64,000 bases of DNA from Cloacibacterium normanense. Lineage in GTDB: Bacteria; Bacteroidota; Bacteroidia; Flavobacteriales; Weeksellaceae. The translations under genes and the position numbers were made by a program. The stretch spans positions 1,612,001-1,676,000 of the forward strand of contig NZ_CP034157.1 of assembly GCF_003860565.1 (NCBI RefSeq), written 5' to 3'. The stretch's first letter is position 1, and the number at the start of each line of letters is the position of its first letter. The notes beneath the pieces are model-generated. The model saw nothing but the letters and a program-made list of their open reading frames with translations, was not told where the DNA came from and made no database searches. Shown here piece after piece: positions 25,638-34,946 of this stretch.

Positions 25638-26840
25638 TTACAGTCTCTTTACTTCAACAATTTTTATTTGATTAGTGTGAATATCTTTCAATTTCACTAC
25701 GGACTTTTGGGTCTCGATTTTATCATTACTTTTAAACAAATCACACAAATTTAAATTTTCATAATTTATCTCATCTACTTTTAAGATTTCGTCGCCAAGA
25801 TTAATTTTTTCTTCGAGCGATTTGTCCCATATAATTCCAACTACTAATTTGTTGTCAGAAATAATAGGGGAAATACCCCAAGGTTTTTTAGATATCTCAT
25901 TGAAATTTTCGATTTTTGAAGTAGGTTCGAAATAAAACTTTTTAGTTGCATAATCTATCGTTGCTTTACCAAATTTTAATAATTGCGAGCCTATTCTTGA
26001 TTCATTACCGCTAGTTGTAAGGACTTTAACATTCTCAAATTTGTAATTATTCACTAAAATGGAAGGAATATTTACAATTGCTTGCGGTTTAATATCGTCA
26101 AAACCGTGAATTCCCCAAACATAAGTTCCTTTGCTTTCATTTATCACTTCAATAACAGTCTTTTTCGAGTTAAAAAATTTATATGCTTCATAAGACATAT
26201 CGTAAAATTTATCTGCTCCACTGTCAAATAATACATTATCGGCAAGTTTCTCATTTCCTTTTTGCAAAACTAGGGTTATCCTTGGATTACTTTGCGACTG
26301 TGTAAGTTTGATTTCCTGAAAAGGAACTTTTTTTAAATTTAGATTTTTGGAATTATCAGTTATAGTGATTAGTTTTTGCGCATCATCAAACTGAACAACA
26401 GAATTTCGAAGCATATTGCTTCCAATAATTCCGTCAATTTGAAAACAGTCAAACATTTGTGAAGCAGTTTCGGGTAAAACAAATCCTTCCGTATTAAGAA
26501 ATGTGATTTCTCCCAATTGTAATTTGGGTAAAGAAGTAACTATTAATTCTTCTTTTCTACCTGACGCATCAAGAACTGATACGCTTCCTTTTTTAGTTAA
26601 TTTAATTTCTTCAAATAATTTTTTTGATACTGAAAAAGCGGCTCCTGTATCAAACAAAAATCTATAATATTTTCCATTAATAGACGTGTTGACAATTAGT
26701 TTATCGTTGTATTTCTCATATTTTAACGTCTGAAAATATTTTTTTTGTTCAATAGTTCCTTGATTAAGGTTAATTGAATTCTGACCAAAATAAAAGGATA
26801 AATTGATAAAAAATACTAGTAGTAAAATTGTTCTTTTCAT
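25638..26840 (-). CDS. Secreted retropepsin-like aspartyl protease with C-terminal PDZ
   Basis: The ATG at 26840 (MKRTILLLVFF) is preferred over the upstream one because it starts the signal peptide; length 400. Two half-sites are present, LFDTGAAFS and LFDSGADKFY, as in bacterial aspartyl proteases of the gag-asp type with two lobes in one chain. The last ~90 residues (GISPIISDNKLVVGIIWDKS, LGDEILKVDEINYENL) look like a PDZ domain. Likely periplasmic protein processing. Confidence 0.8.
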   Translation of the reverse strand: MKRTILLLVFFINLSFYFGQNSINLNQGTIEQKKYFQTLKYEKYNDKLIVNTSINGKYYRFLFDTGAAFSVSKKLFEEIKLTKKGSVSVLDASGRKEELIVTSLPKLQLGEITFLNTEGFVLPETASQMFDCFQIDGIIGSNMLRNSVVQFDDAQKLITITDNSKNLNLKKVPFQEIKLTQSQSNPRITLVLQKGNEKLADNVLFDSGADKFYDMSYEAYKFFNSKKTVIEVINESKGTYVWGIHGFDDIKPQAIVNIPSILVNNYKFENVKVLTTSGNESRIGSQLLKFGKATIDYATKKFYFEPTSKIENFNEISKKPWGISPIISDNKLVVGIIWDKSLEEKINLGDEILKVDEINYENLNLCDLFKSNDKIETQKSVVKLKDIHTNQIKIVEVKRL

Positions 26841-26867
26841 TTGATACACGGTATTTGACAATATTGC

Positions 26868-27035
26868 GGCTAACTCATAAATATACGCAATTAGACACTA
26901 ATTTATTGATATAGACCAAAATATTCGTTTGTAAACAATTGTAAGTATTTGATTGGGTGTAATATTGAGTTATGCTTATTTGTTTTTATCAAAAATAAAC
27001 AAATTTTATGAATAAAAAATACGGGAAGTCAGAAT
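26868..27035 (-). repeat. Diverged copy of the dispersed intergenic repeat
   Basis: It starts GCGGCTAACTCATAAATATACGC, contains ATATTCGTTTGTAAACAATTG and TATTGAGTTATGCTTATTTG, and ends with a degenerate AAGTCAGAATTTT instead of the CGGATT box. The rest of the gap to 27192 has another small repeat, CCCCTCTAAAAGAGGGG near 27110-27125, and no gene. Confidence 0.65.
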
Positions 27036-27192
27036 TTTGATGGAAATTGATGAAAATCATTGAGTTTTGGAAGAAGACACCCCGTCATTCCGATTCTCGG
27101 AATGCCACCCCTCTAAAAGAGGGGAACTTTAAGTATTGCGTTTTTGGAACAGTTGGAGGCCAGTTCTCTAAGAGTGGGGAACTGATAGTGTG

Positions 27193-28458
27193 TTATTTTG
27201 CTTTGACTTTGATGATTTGGTGGAGGTCTGTGGTGTAGCGTGGCGATAGGTTCTTTTGGTTCATTTTCCAAGTTCTTTGTACGTCCATGGAGCCGAGTTT
27301 GATTTTGTCGTCTCCCAGTCTTTTGTTCATCACGTCAATTATCTGCATGATTGGGCGGTGTTTTGCGTGGAGGTCTTCATCAAATAATGAGGTCATTCTC
27401 TCGGTTTCAGGAACGAATTCTGTGACCATTACTCCCGCTTTTTTGTATTGGAAATAAGGCAGGTAAATTCTCTCCAGTCCTTGAAGTGCTGCCTTTGAAA
27501 TTTCAATGGCTGAATTAGAAGGATTGGTTAAGGTGATGGTGATGGAATTGCTGTATTGTTTCAAGTCCTGTTTGAAACGGTCTGTCATGATGAAAACCGT
27601 AACATATCTGCAACATGATTTTTGAGCTCTCAGCTTCTCGGAGCATTTATAGGCGAAGGTAGAAACTCTTTCTTTCAAGGTTTCTAAATCGTCTGTTCTT
27701 TTATCAAATGTTCTGGTGGTAGCAATTCCTTTTTTGGGTTTTGGAACGGAAAGGTCGTATTGTGGAATTCCAAGTAATTCTCTATGCATTCTTAAACCAA
27801 GGATTCCCATTTCTTTTTGGACGAAAGCTTCGGGAAGTTGGGTAAAATCCCAAGCGGTCTTTATCCCTCTTTTAGAAAATCTTTCGAAATATCTTCTGCC
27901 AATGCCCCAAACGTCTTCCAAAGGAAACCATTTGAGTGCTTTTTCAATCTTTTCTGGTGTGTCTATCATGTAGACTCCCTTTGTTCTTTCTGGGAACTTT
28001 TTTGCAATTTTATTGGCCACCTTTGCCAAGGTTTTGGAAGGTGCCAATCCGATACTCGTGGGAATATCTAAACCTCTGAATACTTTTTCTCTAAGTTCGA
28101 GACAATGCTGCTGCAAGTCTATATGTTCGTAGCCGTGAAAATCTAAAAAGGATTCATCAATACTGTAGACTTCAATGTCTTTGCAATATCTTCTGCAGAT
28201 ATTTACTATCCGGTTTGAAATATCGCCATATAAGACAAAATTGGCTGAGAAAACTGTTAATCCTGCTTCTTTTTCAAGATGCTGAATCTGGAAGTATGGT
28301 TGTCCCATTTTAATGCCCAAGGCTTTGGCTTCGTTGGAACGTGCAATGGCGCACCCATCGTTGTTGGATAATACCACAACGGGCTTGTTTCGCAAGTCTG
28401 GACGGAAAACCCTTTCACAACTTGCATAGAAATTATTGCCATCGATTAAGCCAAACAT
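27193..28458 (-). CDS. umuC: Y-family translesion DNA polymerase, UmuC-like
   Basis: The protein has 421 residues. The N-terminal palm motif FGLIDGNNFYASCERVF and the catalytic YSIDESFLDF are intact, followed by the helix-hairpin-helix thumb (PLEDVWGIGRRYFERF) and the UmuC-type little-finger/C-terminal domain. It performs mutagenic bypass synthesis. It belongs to a minus-strand unit with an XRE gene and a umuD homologue, but that umuD is frameshifted (see 28962-29428). Confidence 0.93.
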   Translation of the reverse strand: MFGLIDGNNFYASCERVFRPDLRNKPVVVLSNNDGCAIARSNEAKALGIKMGQPYFQIQHLEKEAGLTVFSANFVLYGDISNRIVNICRRYCKDIEVYSIDESFLDFHGYEHIDLQQHCLELREKVFRGLDIPTSIGLAPSKTLAKVANKIAKKFPERTKGVYMIDTPEKIEKALKWFPLEDVWGIGRRYFERFSKRGIKTAWDFTQLPEAFVQKEMGILGLRMHRELLGIPQYDLSVPKPKKGIATTRTFDKRTDDLETLKERVSTFAYKCSEKLRAQKSCCRYVTVFIMTDRFKQDLKQYSNSITITLTNPSNSAIEISKAALQGLERIYLPYFQYKKAGVMVTEFVPETERMTSLFDEDLHAKHRPIMQIIDVMNKRLGDDKIKLGSMDVQRTWKMNQKNLSPRYTTDLHQIIKVKAK

Positions 28459-28470
28459 TATTTTTTTATT

Positions 28471-28959
28471 TTAAATAAAATCGATTTTTACTTTCCTTCC
28501 TAAGCCTAAATTAACATACTTCTGCATAGTTTTTAAGCCTAGTAATCTTCCGTCGTTTTCAATCTTTTTTATTGTAGAAATTGGTATTTCAGATTTTTTG
28601 GAAAACTCTTCCAAAGAATAATTTAAAGTCAGTCTGTAACTTTTAAGTTTTGGGCCAAGTTTATATATGTCTTTTTCTAAAACATATTTATTTTCTAAAG
28701 CATTATACTTTTTAAAAATTTCATTTTTGAAGGCCTTCCATTCATTAGATGTGTCTTTTTTACCGACACTATTTAATACTTGCAATGTATACGCATTGAC
28801 TTCTGAAAACTTTTTTTGTAATTCTACAATGTGTTCTTCAGTTTCTGTTTTATGTTCGTATTTAAAATCTATTTTTAGTATAAATAATAATTTATTATTA
28901 TCATTTAGTTTTTCAAAAGCAGAAAAGAAATACAAAAGATTGTCTTTTTTGATGTTCAT
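28471..28959 (-). CDS. XRE-type helix-turn-helix protein inserted between umuD and umuC
   Basis: The protein has 162 residues. The C-terminal part (about 105-150: LGPKLKSYRLTLNYSLEEFS then SEIPISTIKKIENDGR) is a lambda-repressor-type HTH; the N-terminal 100 residues are helical and unassigned. It starts 2 bases after the umuD stop and ends 12 bases before umuC, so it is transcribed with them. It may regulate the unit; that is inference. Confidence 0.7.
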   Translation of the reverse strand: MNIKKDNLLYFFSAFEKLNDNNKLLFILKIDFKYEHKTETEEHIVELQKKFSEVNAYTLQVLNSVGKKDTSNEWKAFKNEIFKKYNALENKYVLEKDIYKLGPKLKSYRLTLNYSLEEFSKKSEIPISTIKKIENDGRLLGLKTMQKYVNLGLGRKVKIDFI

Positions 28960-28961
28960 GA

Positions 28962-29428
28962 TTATTTTCTTAGTTTATGTAGGTTCCAAGTGGAAACGCC
29001 CCAAAGCTCGAAGTCTGTATCTTCGCTGATGTCCATATCAGAATAGTTGGGGTTTTCTGATTTGAGTTTTATTTTTTCTAATCTTAGAGAGTTTTCCTTG
29101 TATTTTGGCTTGTACCTCTTTACATAAAATTCTCCCTGATAAAAGACTACTACAATATCATTTTCTCTAGGAAAAAGACCTTTCTGAACAATGAGAATAT
29201 CTTCATTGTATACCCCAATCCCAATAAGGGAATCTCCTGTTACCTTTGCAAAGAAAGTGGTTTCTTTGTCTTTGATTAAGAGCTTTAACAAGTCTATGGT
29301 GTCTTCGGGAAGTCTAAAGCAGGACTTTCAAAACTGCCGTAACCACCCGCTTTTACCTTAGCTGGAAGGACTGAGATAGCAATGTTTTCATCGCTTTCAA
29401 GTTTGAAAAGTTTTATCTTGGATTTCAT
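28962..29428 (-). pseudogene. umuD: umuD-like S24 peptidase gene with a -1 frameshift
   Basis: From the ATG at 29428 the frame reads MKSKIKLFKLESDENIAISV and on to AGGYGSFESPALDFP, then hits a stop. A shift of one base at the GGG run 29307-29309 restores EDTIDLLKLLIKDKETTFF, which continues to 28962. Together they match full-length UmuD: AGG cleavage region, catalytic Ser in VTGDSLIGIG, Lys in EFYVKRYK. The downstream part alone has no good start. A sequencing error in a three-base run cannot be excluded. Confidence 0.8.
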
Positions 29429-29483
29429 TTTTCAAAGGTATAAAATAAAGCAAAATGAATTGGGGAGTGTGGAAAAGTTTTGG

Positions 29484-29692
29484 TTTGACTTCGACAAGCT
29501 CAGTCACCGGGCTTCGTGAACTGCGTTCGCAGACCTACAGTCTGTGCTCAGCCAGCGAGGAAGGAAAACAATTTTCTTTTCCCAGCCCTGACTTCGACGA
29601 CGCTCAGTCACCTGGGTGGAAAATTGTTAATTGTTAATTATGAAAAGTGTTGTACTTAAAGTCATGGATTAGAAATAAGCGCCATCAGGACC
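29484..29692. repeat. Dispersed repeats in a gene-free stretch
   Basis: No gene is supported between 29429 and 29823. The stretch holds CTTCGACAAGCTCAGTCACC (29490-29510) with a related GACTTCGACGACGCTCAGTC copy near 29590, both resembling the element at 31568-31602. It also holds a lone right-end box of the dispersed family (GTCATGGATTAGAAATAAG-CGCCATCAGG, 29661-29690). Confidence 0.6.
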
Positions 29693-29823
29693 CCTGTTCT
29701 TTTTTATGAAATAACAGTTTAAGCACATTTAAAAAAATATGTTTTCTTTTTTTTCTACGTAACCAAGGGTTAATTTTCATTAAGATTAAACGTTTTTTTA
29801 CAAAAAAACTTATTAATTTATCG

Positions 29824-30027
29824 TTAATCAATCATAACTTCTTTTACTTTTTCGGGCTCAAAGCCTGCATAAGCGCAAAATTCTTCCACGGTGATAAATT
29901 GATGTTCTTCTTTGTTTAATTTTTCTTTGATTTTTTGGATCAAGTTACGGGCATATCTCTCACTTTTCCCTGTAATTTTGACGATGTCCTTAGGATAGAT
30001 GCACAGTCTTTTTTGTTTCATTTTCAT
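29824..30027 (-). CDS. Small HTH-like DNA-binding protein
   Basis: The protein has 67 residues. KDIVKITGKSERYARNLIQKIKE looks like a helix-turn-helix and VEEFCAYAGFEPEKV like a second short helix pair. Such proteins occur near mobile modules in Flavobacteriia. The 319-bp gap to 30346 is AT-rich; a TATATTTG on the minus strand (30130-30137) could be part of this gene's promoter, but no convincing -33 TTG was seen. Confidence 0.5.
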   Translation of the reverse strand: MKMKQKRLCIYPKDIVKITGKSERYARNLIQKIKEKLNKEEHQFITVEEFCAYAGFEPEKVKEVMID

Positions 30028-30346
30028 ACTTTAAATCAATTATTTATTGTACAAGAATAAGTTGTGGCATCTTACTCATTTGTCTTAGAATGACAAAAAA
30101 AGAAAACAATATATTGCTATTGTTCTTTACAAATATAATCAATTCGGTCACATTTTTACCTATATAATGTTGAAAAAAATAGCATTTGAGGTAAAAAAAT
30201 GTAAAAACGGCAAAAAACGTCTGTCTCGGCAGGGTTTCTTGTTCAGCATATTTTTAATCTCAATCTTTGCCTTGTGAATTCACCAGCGGTTTGAACAGAT
30301 GTACCTCAAACATCTGAATTATCAATCTTTTAAAAAGTAAAAAAAA

Positions 30347-31105
30347 ATGGCAAGACAAGGAAGTATTATTAAAATTAACGGAACCATTGCAGGGATTAAT
30401 TTCTACAAATCCAAAGATGGTTATCTTGTAAGAGAGAAAGGAGGTGTATCCGCAGAGAGAATCAAAAAAGACCCCGCATTTCAAAGAACTCGCGAAAACG
30501 GTTCTGAATTTGGAAGAGCAGGCACCTCTGGGAAAATTTTGAGAAACGCTATTCGTCCTTTACTACAAAAGGCTTCAGACTCTAGAATGGTTAGCCGACT
30601 TACTAGAGAAATGATTAAAGTTATCCAAATGGATCAAACTAGTCCTAGAGGTCAAAGAAATGTTATAGACGGAGAAGCTGTTCTCTTGAAAGGATTTGAT
30701 TTCAACATCAATGGTAAGCTTGGGAATACCCTCTATGCGCCGCAAACAGTAGAAATTACCAGAACTAGTGGTTTATGTGAAGTGAATATTCCTCCATTTG
30801 TACCAACGGTTATGATTGCAGCTCCAAGTGGCACCACCCATTTCAAGCTTCTCTCTGCTGCGGTTGCGGTAGATTTCGAAAATGGCACCTTTGAAACTCA
30901 AACCAACGAATCAGGAATTATTGCATGGAATGATACTGAAACACAAGAATTTATTTTGGATAATGAGTTAACCCCTAATTCACCTCATCCTATCTTCTTA
31001 ATGTGTGGAGTAGAATTCTATCAAGACGTTAATGGTGAGAAGTATCCATTAAAAAACGGTGCTTATAATGCTTTATCTATTGTAAAAGTTGACACTCCTG
31101 TTTAA
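30347..31105 (+). CDS. Hypothetical protein of a phage-like module
   Basis: The protein has 252 residues and no signal peptide. It starts MARQGSIIKINGTIAGINFY, with basic and helical content up to about residue 110, then a beta-rich half. It resembles small-module proteins often found beside DUF5675 genes in Flavobacteriia, but I cannot name a family. It is followed after 8 bases by the DUF5675 gene. Confidence 0.55.
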   Translation: MARQGSIIKINGTIAGINFYKSKDGYLVREKGGVSAERIKKDPAFQRTRENGSEFGRAGTSGKILRNAIRPLLQKASDSRMVSRLTREMIKVIQMDQTSPRGQRNVIDGEAVLLKGFDFNINGKLGNTLYAPQTVEITRTSGLCEVNIPPFVPTVMIAAPSGTTHFKLLSAAVAVDFENGTFETQTNESGIIAWNDTETQEFILDNELTPNSPHPIFLMCGVEFYQDVNGEKYPLKNGAYNALSIVKVDTPV

Positions 31106-31113
31106 AACTTTAC

Positions 31114-31530
31114 ATGGAAATTGTATTAAAAAGGATGTATTTTCCCGAAGGAACGAACGGCGCATTGAGCTTTGAAGGCAAAGAAATTTGTAAAACAATA
31201 GAATTGCCTTGGAGAAATAATCAGGCTCGAATTTCGTGTGTTCCAGAGGGAAAATACAAAATCCGAAAGCGTTTCAGTGCAAAATTTAAATGGCATATAG
31301 AGATTATGAATGTAAAAAACAGGAAGTTCATTCTCTTTCACCCAGCTAATCACGCACAAAAGGAACTGAATGGATGTATTGCTCCCGTAACACAAATTAC
31401 AGGAGAAGGTAGAGGAAATGAATCGAGAAAGGCTTTTGAGGAGCTTAAAAAATTAGTTTTCCCCTATCTAGAAAGTGGTTTTAAAATAGAACTTATCATT
31501 AAAAGTGAAAATTCTGTTCCAAACTTATAA
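31114..31530 (+). CDS. DUF5675 family protein
   Basis: The protein has 138 residues matching DUF5675: MEIVLKRMYFPEGTNGALS, ETxELPWRNN-type motif ELPWRNNQARISCVPEGKY, FHPANHAQKELNGCIAP (His and Cys conserved). The HxxN...GC arrangement recalls a Cys/His peptidase or transpeptidase-like site. The family is common in phages and phage-like islands and may act on cell wall. The site assignment is inference. Confidence 0.8.
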   Translation: MEIVLKRMYFPEGTNGALSFEGKEICKTIELPWRNNQARISCVPEGKYKIRKRFSAKFKWHIEIMNVKNRKFILFHPANHAQKELNGCIAPVTQITGEGRGNESRKAFEELKKLVFPYLESGFKIELIIKSENSVPNL

Positions 31531-31651
31531 AGGATGGGATTTAGTATCAGAAATTTTTTACCCCAACTCTGACTTCGACTTCGCTCAGTCACCAAGGGTA
31601 AAATTTTCTGAATCTAGAAAGTAGAATTTTCATTCAAAATTTTGAATCATT

Positions 31652-31864
31652 ATGAAAAAAATAGTTCAAAGACTACAAGAGCCCACGCCTAAGTTTTTTA
31701 GAAAGTTAAGAAATATAGGTTTAGCATTAACCGCGGTGGGTGGAGTTATTGCCACAGCTCCCATTTCATTACCTAGTCTTCTGGTAAGTATTGGAGGATA
31801 TCTGGCTGTAGCAGGAGGAATTGCTTCCGCAGTAAGCCAATCTGCCATTCACCGAGACGACTAA
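31652..31864 (+). CDS. Small two-helix membrane protein
   Basis: The protein has 70 residues: a basic N-terminus, then hydrophobic stretches AGIGLALTAVGG-type (LALTAVGGVIATAPISLP) and LLVSIGGYLAVAGGIASA. It has a holin-like size and layout and follows the DUF5675 gene. The repeat GACTTCGACTTCGCTCAGTC lies upstream at 31568-31602. Confidence 0.55.
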   Translation: MKKIVQRLQEPTPKFFRKLRNIGLALTAVGGVIATAPISLPSLLVSIGGYLAVAGGIASAVSQSAIHRDD

Positions 31865-31910
31865 GTTATCTATTTCATCAAACTCATCATTAATTTTATG
31901 CTGATTTGCA

Positions 31911-32096
31911 ATGAATTACGTGGATAACTCTACAAAACTTAGTACAGCATGTGGAACTTTATTGACTATCTTTGTTTATATCCAAAAGGATGAGATTATC
32001 AAGACCATTATTTTGGCAGGGGTTGGAGCAATAACAAGTTTTGCTATCAGTTTATTGTTAAAATATTGTATTAAGAGAATAAACCGAAAAAAATAA
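31911..32096 (+). CDS. Small membrane protein
   Basis: The protein has 61 residues. Two hydrophobic segments (STACGTLLTIFVYI and TIILAGVGAITSFAISLLL) precede a basic C-terminal tail (KRINRKK), which is a holin-like arrangement. It is followed by a strong terminator. Confidence 0.5.
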   Translation: MNYVDNSTKLSTACGTLLTIFVYIQKDEIIKTIILAGVGAITSFAISLLLKYCIKRINRKK

Positions 32097-32122
32097 GTTG
32101 TGGCAAACTTAGAAACGGTATA

Positions 32123-32160
32123 GAGGCTCCCTGAGATTAAGGAGCCTCTTTTATTTTCTT
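32123..32160 (+). terminator. Intrinsic terminator
   Basis: The 8-bp GC-rich stem GAGGCTCC/GGAGCCTC (32123-32130 with 32141-32148) is followed by a T-rich run. It overlaps the stop codon of the convergent ATPase gene. Confidence 0.85.
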
Positions 32161-32792
32161 TTGTCTTCAGAAGATTCTTCGTATCCGAAGAGATTAAACA
32201 TTTCTCTCATTCTTGATCTAATACGTTTACCATATAAAGTTTCAATTTCTTTAGCAGACAGATTCGTGGTAATATGTGTTATTGTATTTTTCTGTTTAAA
32301 CAATTCGTATCTAGACAATAAAATTTCGCCCATTACATTACAATCATTTCCGAAATACTTTGTGATTTTTTCTGTACCTAGGTCGTCAAAGCAAAAGCTT
32401 TTTATATTCCTTAGATTATTCCCATTAGTTGTAAAAGAGTACTTGTCTATAATATCAAACCCATCTTTCAAAAATTCAGAAACCACTTGACGAGAAGATA
32501 TAACCTCAAAATCTGATTTATTCAATTTACATTCTTTGAGAATTTTAAATAAAGTAGTTTTTCCACATCCAATAGGTCCGGTAAGGAGTATGCCTTTATT
32601 CAAATCAAAGCCCATTTCATCAGCAACCAAATCATCTCTTAACATCCAAGCCAACATTGCAAATACAATGGCTCTTTCAGATGAAGGAATTACGTATTCT
32701 CTACCTATTATTTTTGAAGCATTTTTTATAAACCAAGGGATTACTTTATAATAATCATAGCGGGTCTCTATAGTTTTTGTTGGCAGGTTCAT
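32151..32792 (-). CDS. DnaC/IstB-like P-loop ATPase
   Basis: The ATG at 32792 (MNLPTKTI) is taken as start (213 residues); it overlaps the upstream gene by 38 bases. Walker A is GPIGCGKTT, Walker B SFCFDDLGTE, and an Arg finger candidate lies in RIRSRM. The size and motifs fit helicase loaders of plasmid/phage replication modules. It works with the upstream winged-helix protein, probably in replication of a mobile element. Confidence 0.75.
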   Translation of the reverse strand: MNLPTKTIETRYDYYKVIPWFIKNASKIIGREYVIPSSERAIVFAMLAWMLRDDLVADEMGFDLNKGILLTGPIGCGKTTLFKILKECKLNKSDFEVISSRQVVSEFLKDGFDIIDKYSFTTNGNNLRNIKSFCFDDLGTEKITKYFGNDCNVMGEILLSRYELFKQKNTITHITTNLSAKEIETLYGKRIRSRMREMFNLFGYEESSEDKRK

Positions 32793-33534
32793 AATTTTCT
32801 TTATTATTAAAAGGTGATTTATTTTTCTGAAAATTCTCCTTAAAAATATTTTCATTCAATTTAGATATCCAGTTTTCGGCTAATGGTTGCCAGTTGATTA
32901 TTCTAGTTCTCCCTCCCATTAACCAGCCTAATGATTGATAATGATTAAAAAACCTCTTTGCATGTTGTTCGGTACAATTGTTAGAAATAAAAAATTGTTT
33001 TACCATTAAATAATTAGGTGGAATTGTGGAATCCTCATTTATGACTAATTGCCGTTCTTCATATTTATTTTCACTTTTGTTTGATTGTAAAATATGATTA
33101 TTGATTTTATTCTTTTCAATATTTGAATTGTTTGAATTGTTTATATAAGGTACTATTGCTTGTTCAGCACCTGACTGATTAATAGTCTGGTCAAACGAAT
33201 TTAGCTGTTCACCTGCTGACTGTTTATTGAACCTCTCATTGTTAGAATCAAAACTAAACAGATGAACTAAACTCCCTTTAAGTGGATTAAAAGAAGGAAA
33301 ATACTGAATGTAACCCCAGTCATGCAATTCTTTGATGCATTTATGGTAAGTCGCTTTAGCCGATATTTTACTTAAAGTCATCATCTCATTCCTAGAAATA
33401 CTTATTGGATTGCGAAAACGGTTTGCATTCCAGAACTGAAACAAGGCATGATAAAGACTTATATGAGATGGATTGAGGCGGTTTTCATGACCTATTTTTT
33501 CATAAAACCCAGTTAAATGACGTATGTAGTTCAT
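32755..33534 (-). CDS. Winged-helix replication-type protein
   Basis: The protein has 259 residues. An N-terminal winged helix (about 15-95: ISISRNEMMTLSKISAKATY, ELHDWGYIQYFP), a low-complexity Asn/Ser linker, and a C-terminal INWQPLAENWISK segment make a layout seen in DnaD/DnaT-like partners of DnaC-type loaders on mobile elements. It lies between an excisionase-like gene and the ATPase gene. Confidence 0.65.
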   Translation of the reverse strand: MNYIRHLTGFYEKIGHENRLNPSHISLYHALFQFWNANRFRNPISISRNEMMTLSKISAKATYHKCIKELHDWGYIQYFPSFNPLKGSLVHLFSFDSNNERFNKQSAGEQLNSFDQTINQSGAEQAIVPYINNSNNSNIEKNKINNHILQSNKSENKYEERQLVINEDSTIPPNYLMVKQFFISNNCTEQHAKRFFNHYQSLGWLMGGRTRIINWQPLAENWISKLNENIFKENFQKNKSPFNNKENYEPANKNYRDPL

Positions 33535-33537
33535 CTT

Positions 33538-33837
33538 TTAAGATTTTATTTGATTGACATTTCTGCTTTCCAAAAGTTTTTCTATGTCTTCATAATTGTA
33601 ATAAAGGGTACCTCCAACTTTAGAAAAACGTAAAGTCTGATTCATTCTCAAATTTTGTAATGTACCTGTTGAAATTTTAAGAATAGATTTCACTTCAGAA
33701 GACTTTAACCATAGCTTCTGTTCTGATGTTTTGACATTGAAAATGCCTTTAATTTCTTCAATTAATTCTAGTTTGAATTGTTCTAAATCTTCTTTTGTAA
33801 TTAAGGATACTGTCATGATTTGATTTGTTTTTGACAA
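33538..33837 (-). CDS. Excisionase/MerR-like helix-turn-helix protein
   Basis: The protein has 99 residues. The C-terminal half is HTH_17-like: LKSSEVKSILKISTGTLQNL then KVGGTLYYNYEDIEKLL. Such proteins act as excisionase or regulator in Bacteroidota conjugative elements. The IS982 insertion begins 14 bases upstream of its start, so its promoter is probably displaced. Confidence 0.75.
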   Translation of the reverse strand: MSKTNQIMTVSLITKEDLEQFKLELIEEIKGIFNVKTSEQKLWLKSSEVKSILKISTGTLQNLRMNQTLRFSKVGGTLYYNYEDIEKLLESRNVNQIKS

Positions 33838-33850
33838 ATTTTAATCATTT

Positions 33851-34833
33851 ACCTGTTGTGCATTTAGGAATTAAGAAAGAAAAAGATTGTCCATTTGATT
33901 AAAAAATCGTATATTTAGTTGATTACCAAGTCATTAAATATATGAACAATCTCATTCAAAATTACAATATTATTTTAAAAGAATTGACAAATACTTGTAA
34001 ACATATAACTACAACCAAGCAAATTAGGCTTCCAAAAATGTCTGATTTGGAACTTGTGGCACTTAATGTTACTGCGGAATACATGTCAATTAACTCTGAA
34101 TTACAGCTGTTTAGATGTATTTCAGGAACCGATTTGGACGGAAAAATTGAAAGAAGTGTCTATAATAAAAGAAAGAGAAAACTTTTACCTTACATTGAAA
34201 AGATCAGAGAAACTTTAAGCAACAATTTTTCGGATTTTACCGATGTATTTATTGTAGATTCAACGCCAATTGAAATATGCAAAATTAGTAGAGCAAATCG
34301 CTCGGCAATCTGCGCAACAGATGAAATTAAACCTTCTTTTGGATATTGTGCTGCACAGAAGTCAAGATATTTTGGTTATAAACTTCATGCAGTTTGCGAC
34401 AAGAATGGAATCTTTCATTCTTTCGATTTTTCACCTGCAAACGTTCATGATGTTAATTACCTTAATGACATTAAAGAAAATTTTCAGAATTGCCTGTTAA
34501 TAGGAGATAGAGGATATATCAGCAAAGAAATTCAAATGGATTTATTCAACTATTCTAGGATAAATCTTTCAGTCCCAATGCGCAAGAACCAGCATAATTT
34601 TGTGGAGTTTTCAAGAACAAAATCTAAAATCAGAAAACGTATTGAGACCAATATCTCGCAATTGTGCGGACAGTTCACAATCAACACCAACTTTGCAAAA
34701 ACATTTCAAGGTTTAGCAACAAGAATAGTATCGAAAATAACTTCTTTTACGATGATTCAATACCTAAATTTCTTCGTATTTAAGAGAAGTTTGAACAAAT
34801 TAAAAATTAATTTGTGCTAAATGCACAATAGGT
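33851..34833 (+). mobile_element. Complete IS982-family insertion sequence
   Basis: The 983-bp element has terminal inverted repeats (ACCTGTTGTGCATTTAG left, its complement with one mismatch right) and a 6-bp target duplication TCATTT (33845-33850 and 34834-34839). It carries one transposase gene. The second copy at 63408 is identical over the visible part, so transposition is recent. Confidence 0.92.
33942..34820 (+). CDS. IS982 family transposase
   Basis: The protein has 292 residues. DDE-type catalytic core: FIVDSTPIEI (first Asp), LIGDRGYIS (second Asp), and a later Glu in the FVEF or KRIETN region. The length and KxxYFGYKLHAVCD motif are typical of IS982. It appears intact. The stop lies 13 bases inside the right end. 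Confidence 0.92.
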   Translation: MNNLIQNYNIILKELTNTCKHITTTKQIRLPKMSDLELVALNVTAEYMSINSELQLFRCISGTDLDGKIERSVYNKRKRKLLPYIEKIRETLSNNFSDFTDVFIVDSTPIEICKISRANRSAICATDEIKPSFGYCAAQKSRYFGYKLHAVCDKNGIFHSFDFSPANVHDVNYLNDIKENFQNCLLIGDRGYISKEIQMDLFNYSRINLSVPMRKNQHNFVEFSRTKSKIRKRIETNISQLCGQFTINTNFAKTFQGLATRIVSKITSFTMIQYLNFFVFKRSLNKLKINLC

Positions 34834-34946
34834 TCATTTTAGTTTATTGTATTCATTACCTTTTCGGTAGTACCGAAAGATTATTTTTAGCATCACTCAA
34901 ACTGTAAACATTGAAGATTCAAAAAACATAAGGTTTTCCGTCTCTA

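Noticed and set aside
32793-32855. Longer start for the DnaC-like ATPase
   Set aside because: It would overlap the upstream gene by about 100 bases; the shorter start begins at a conserved-looking MNLPTKT.
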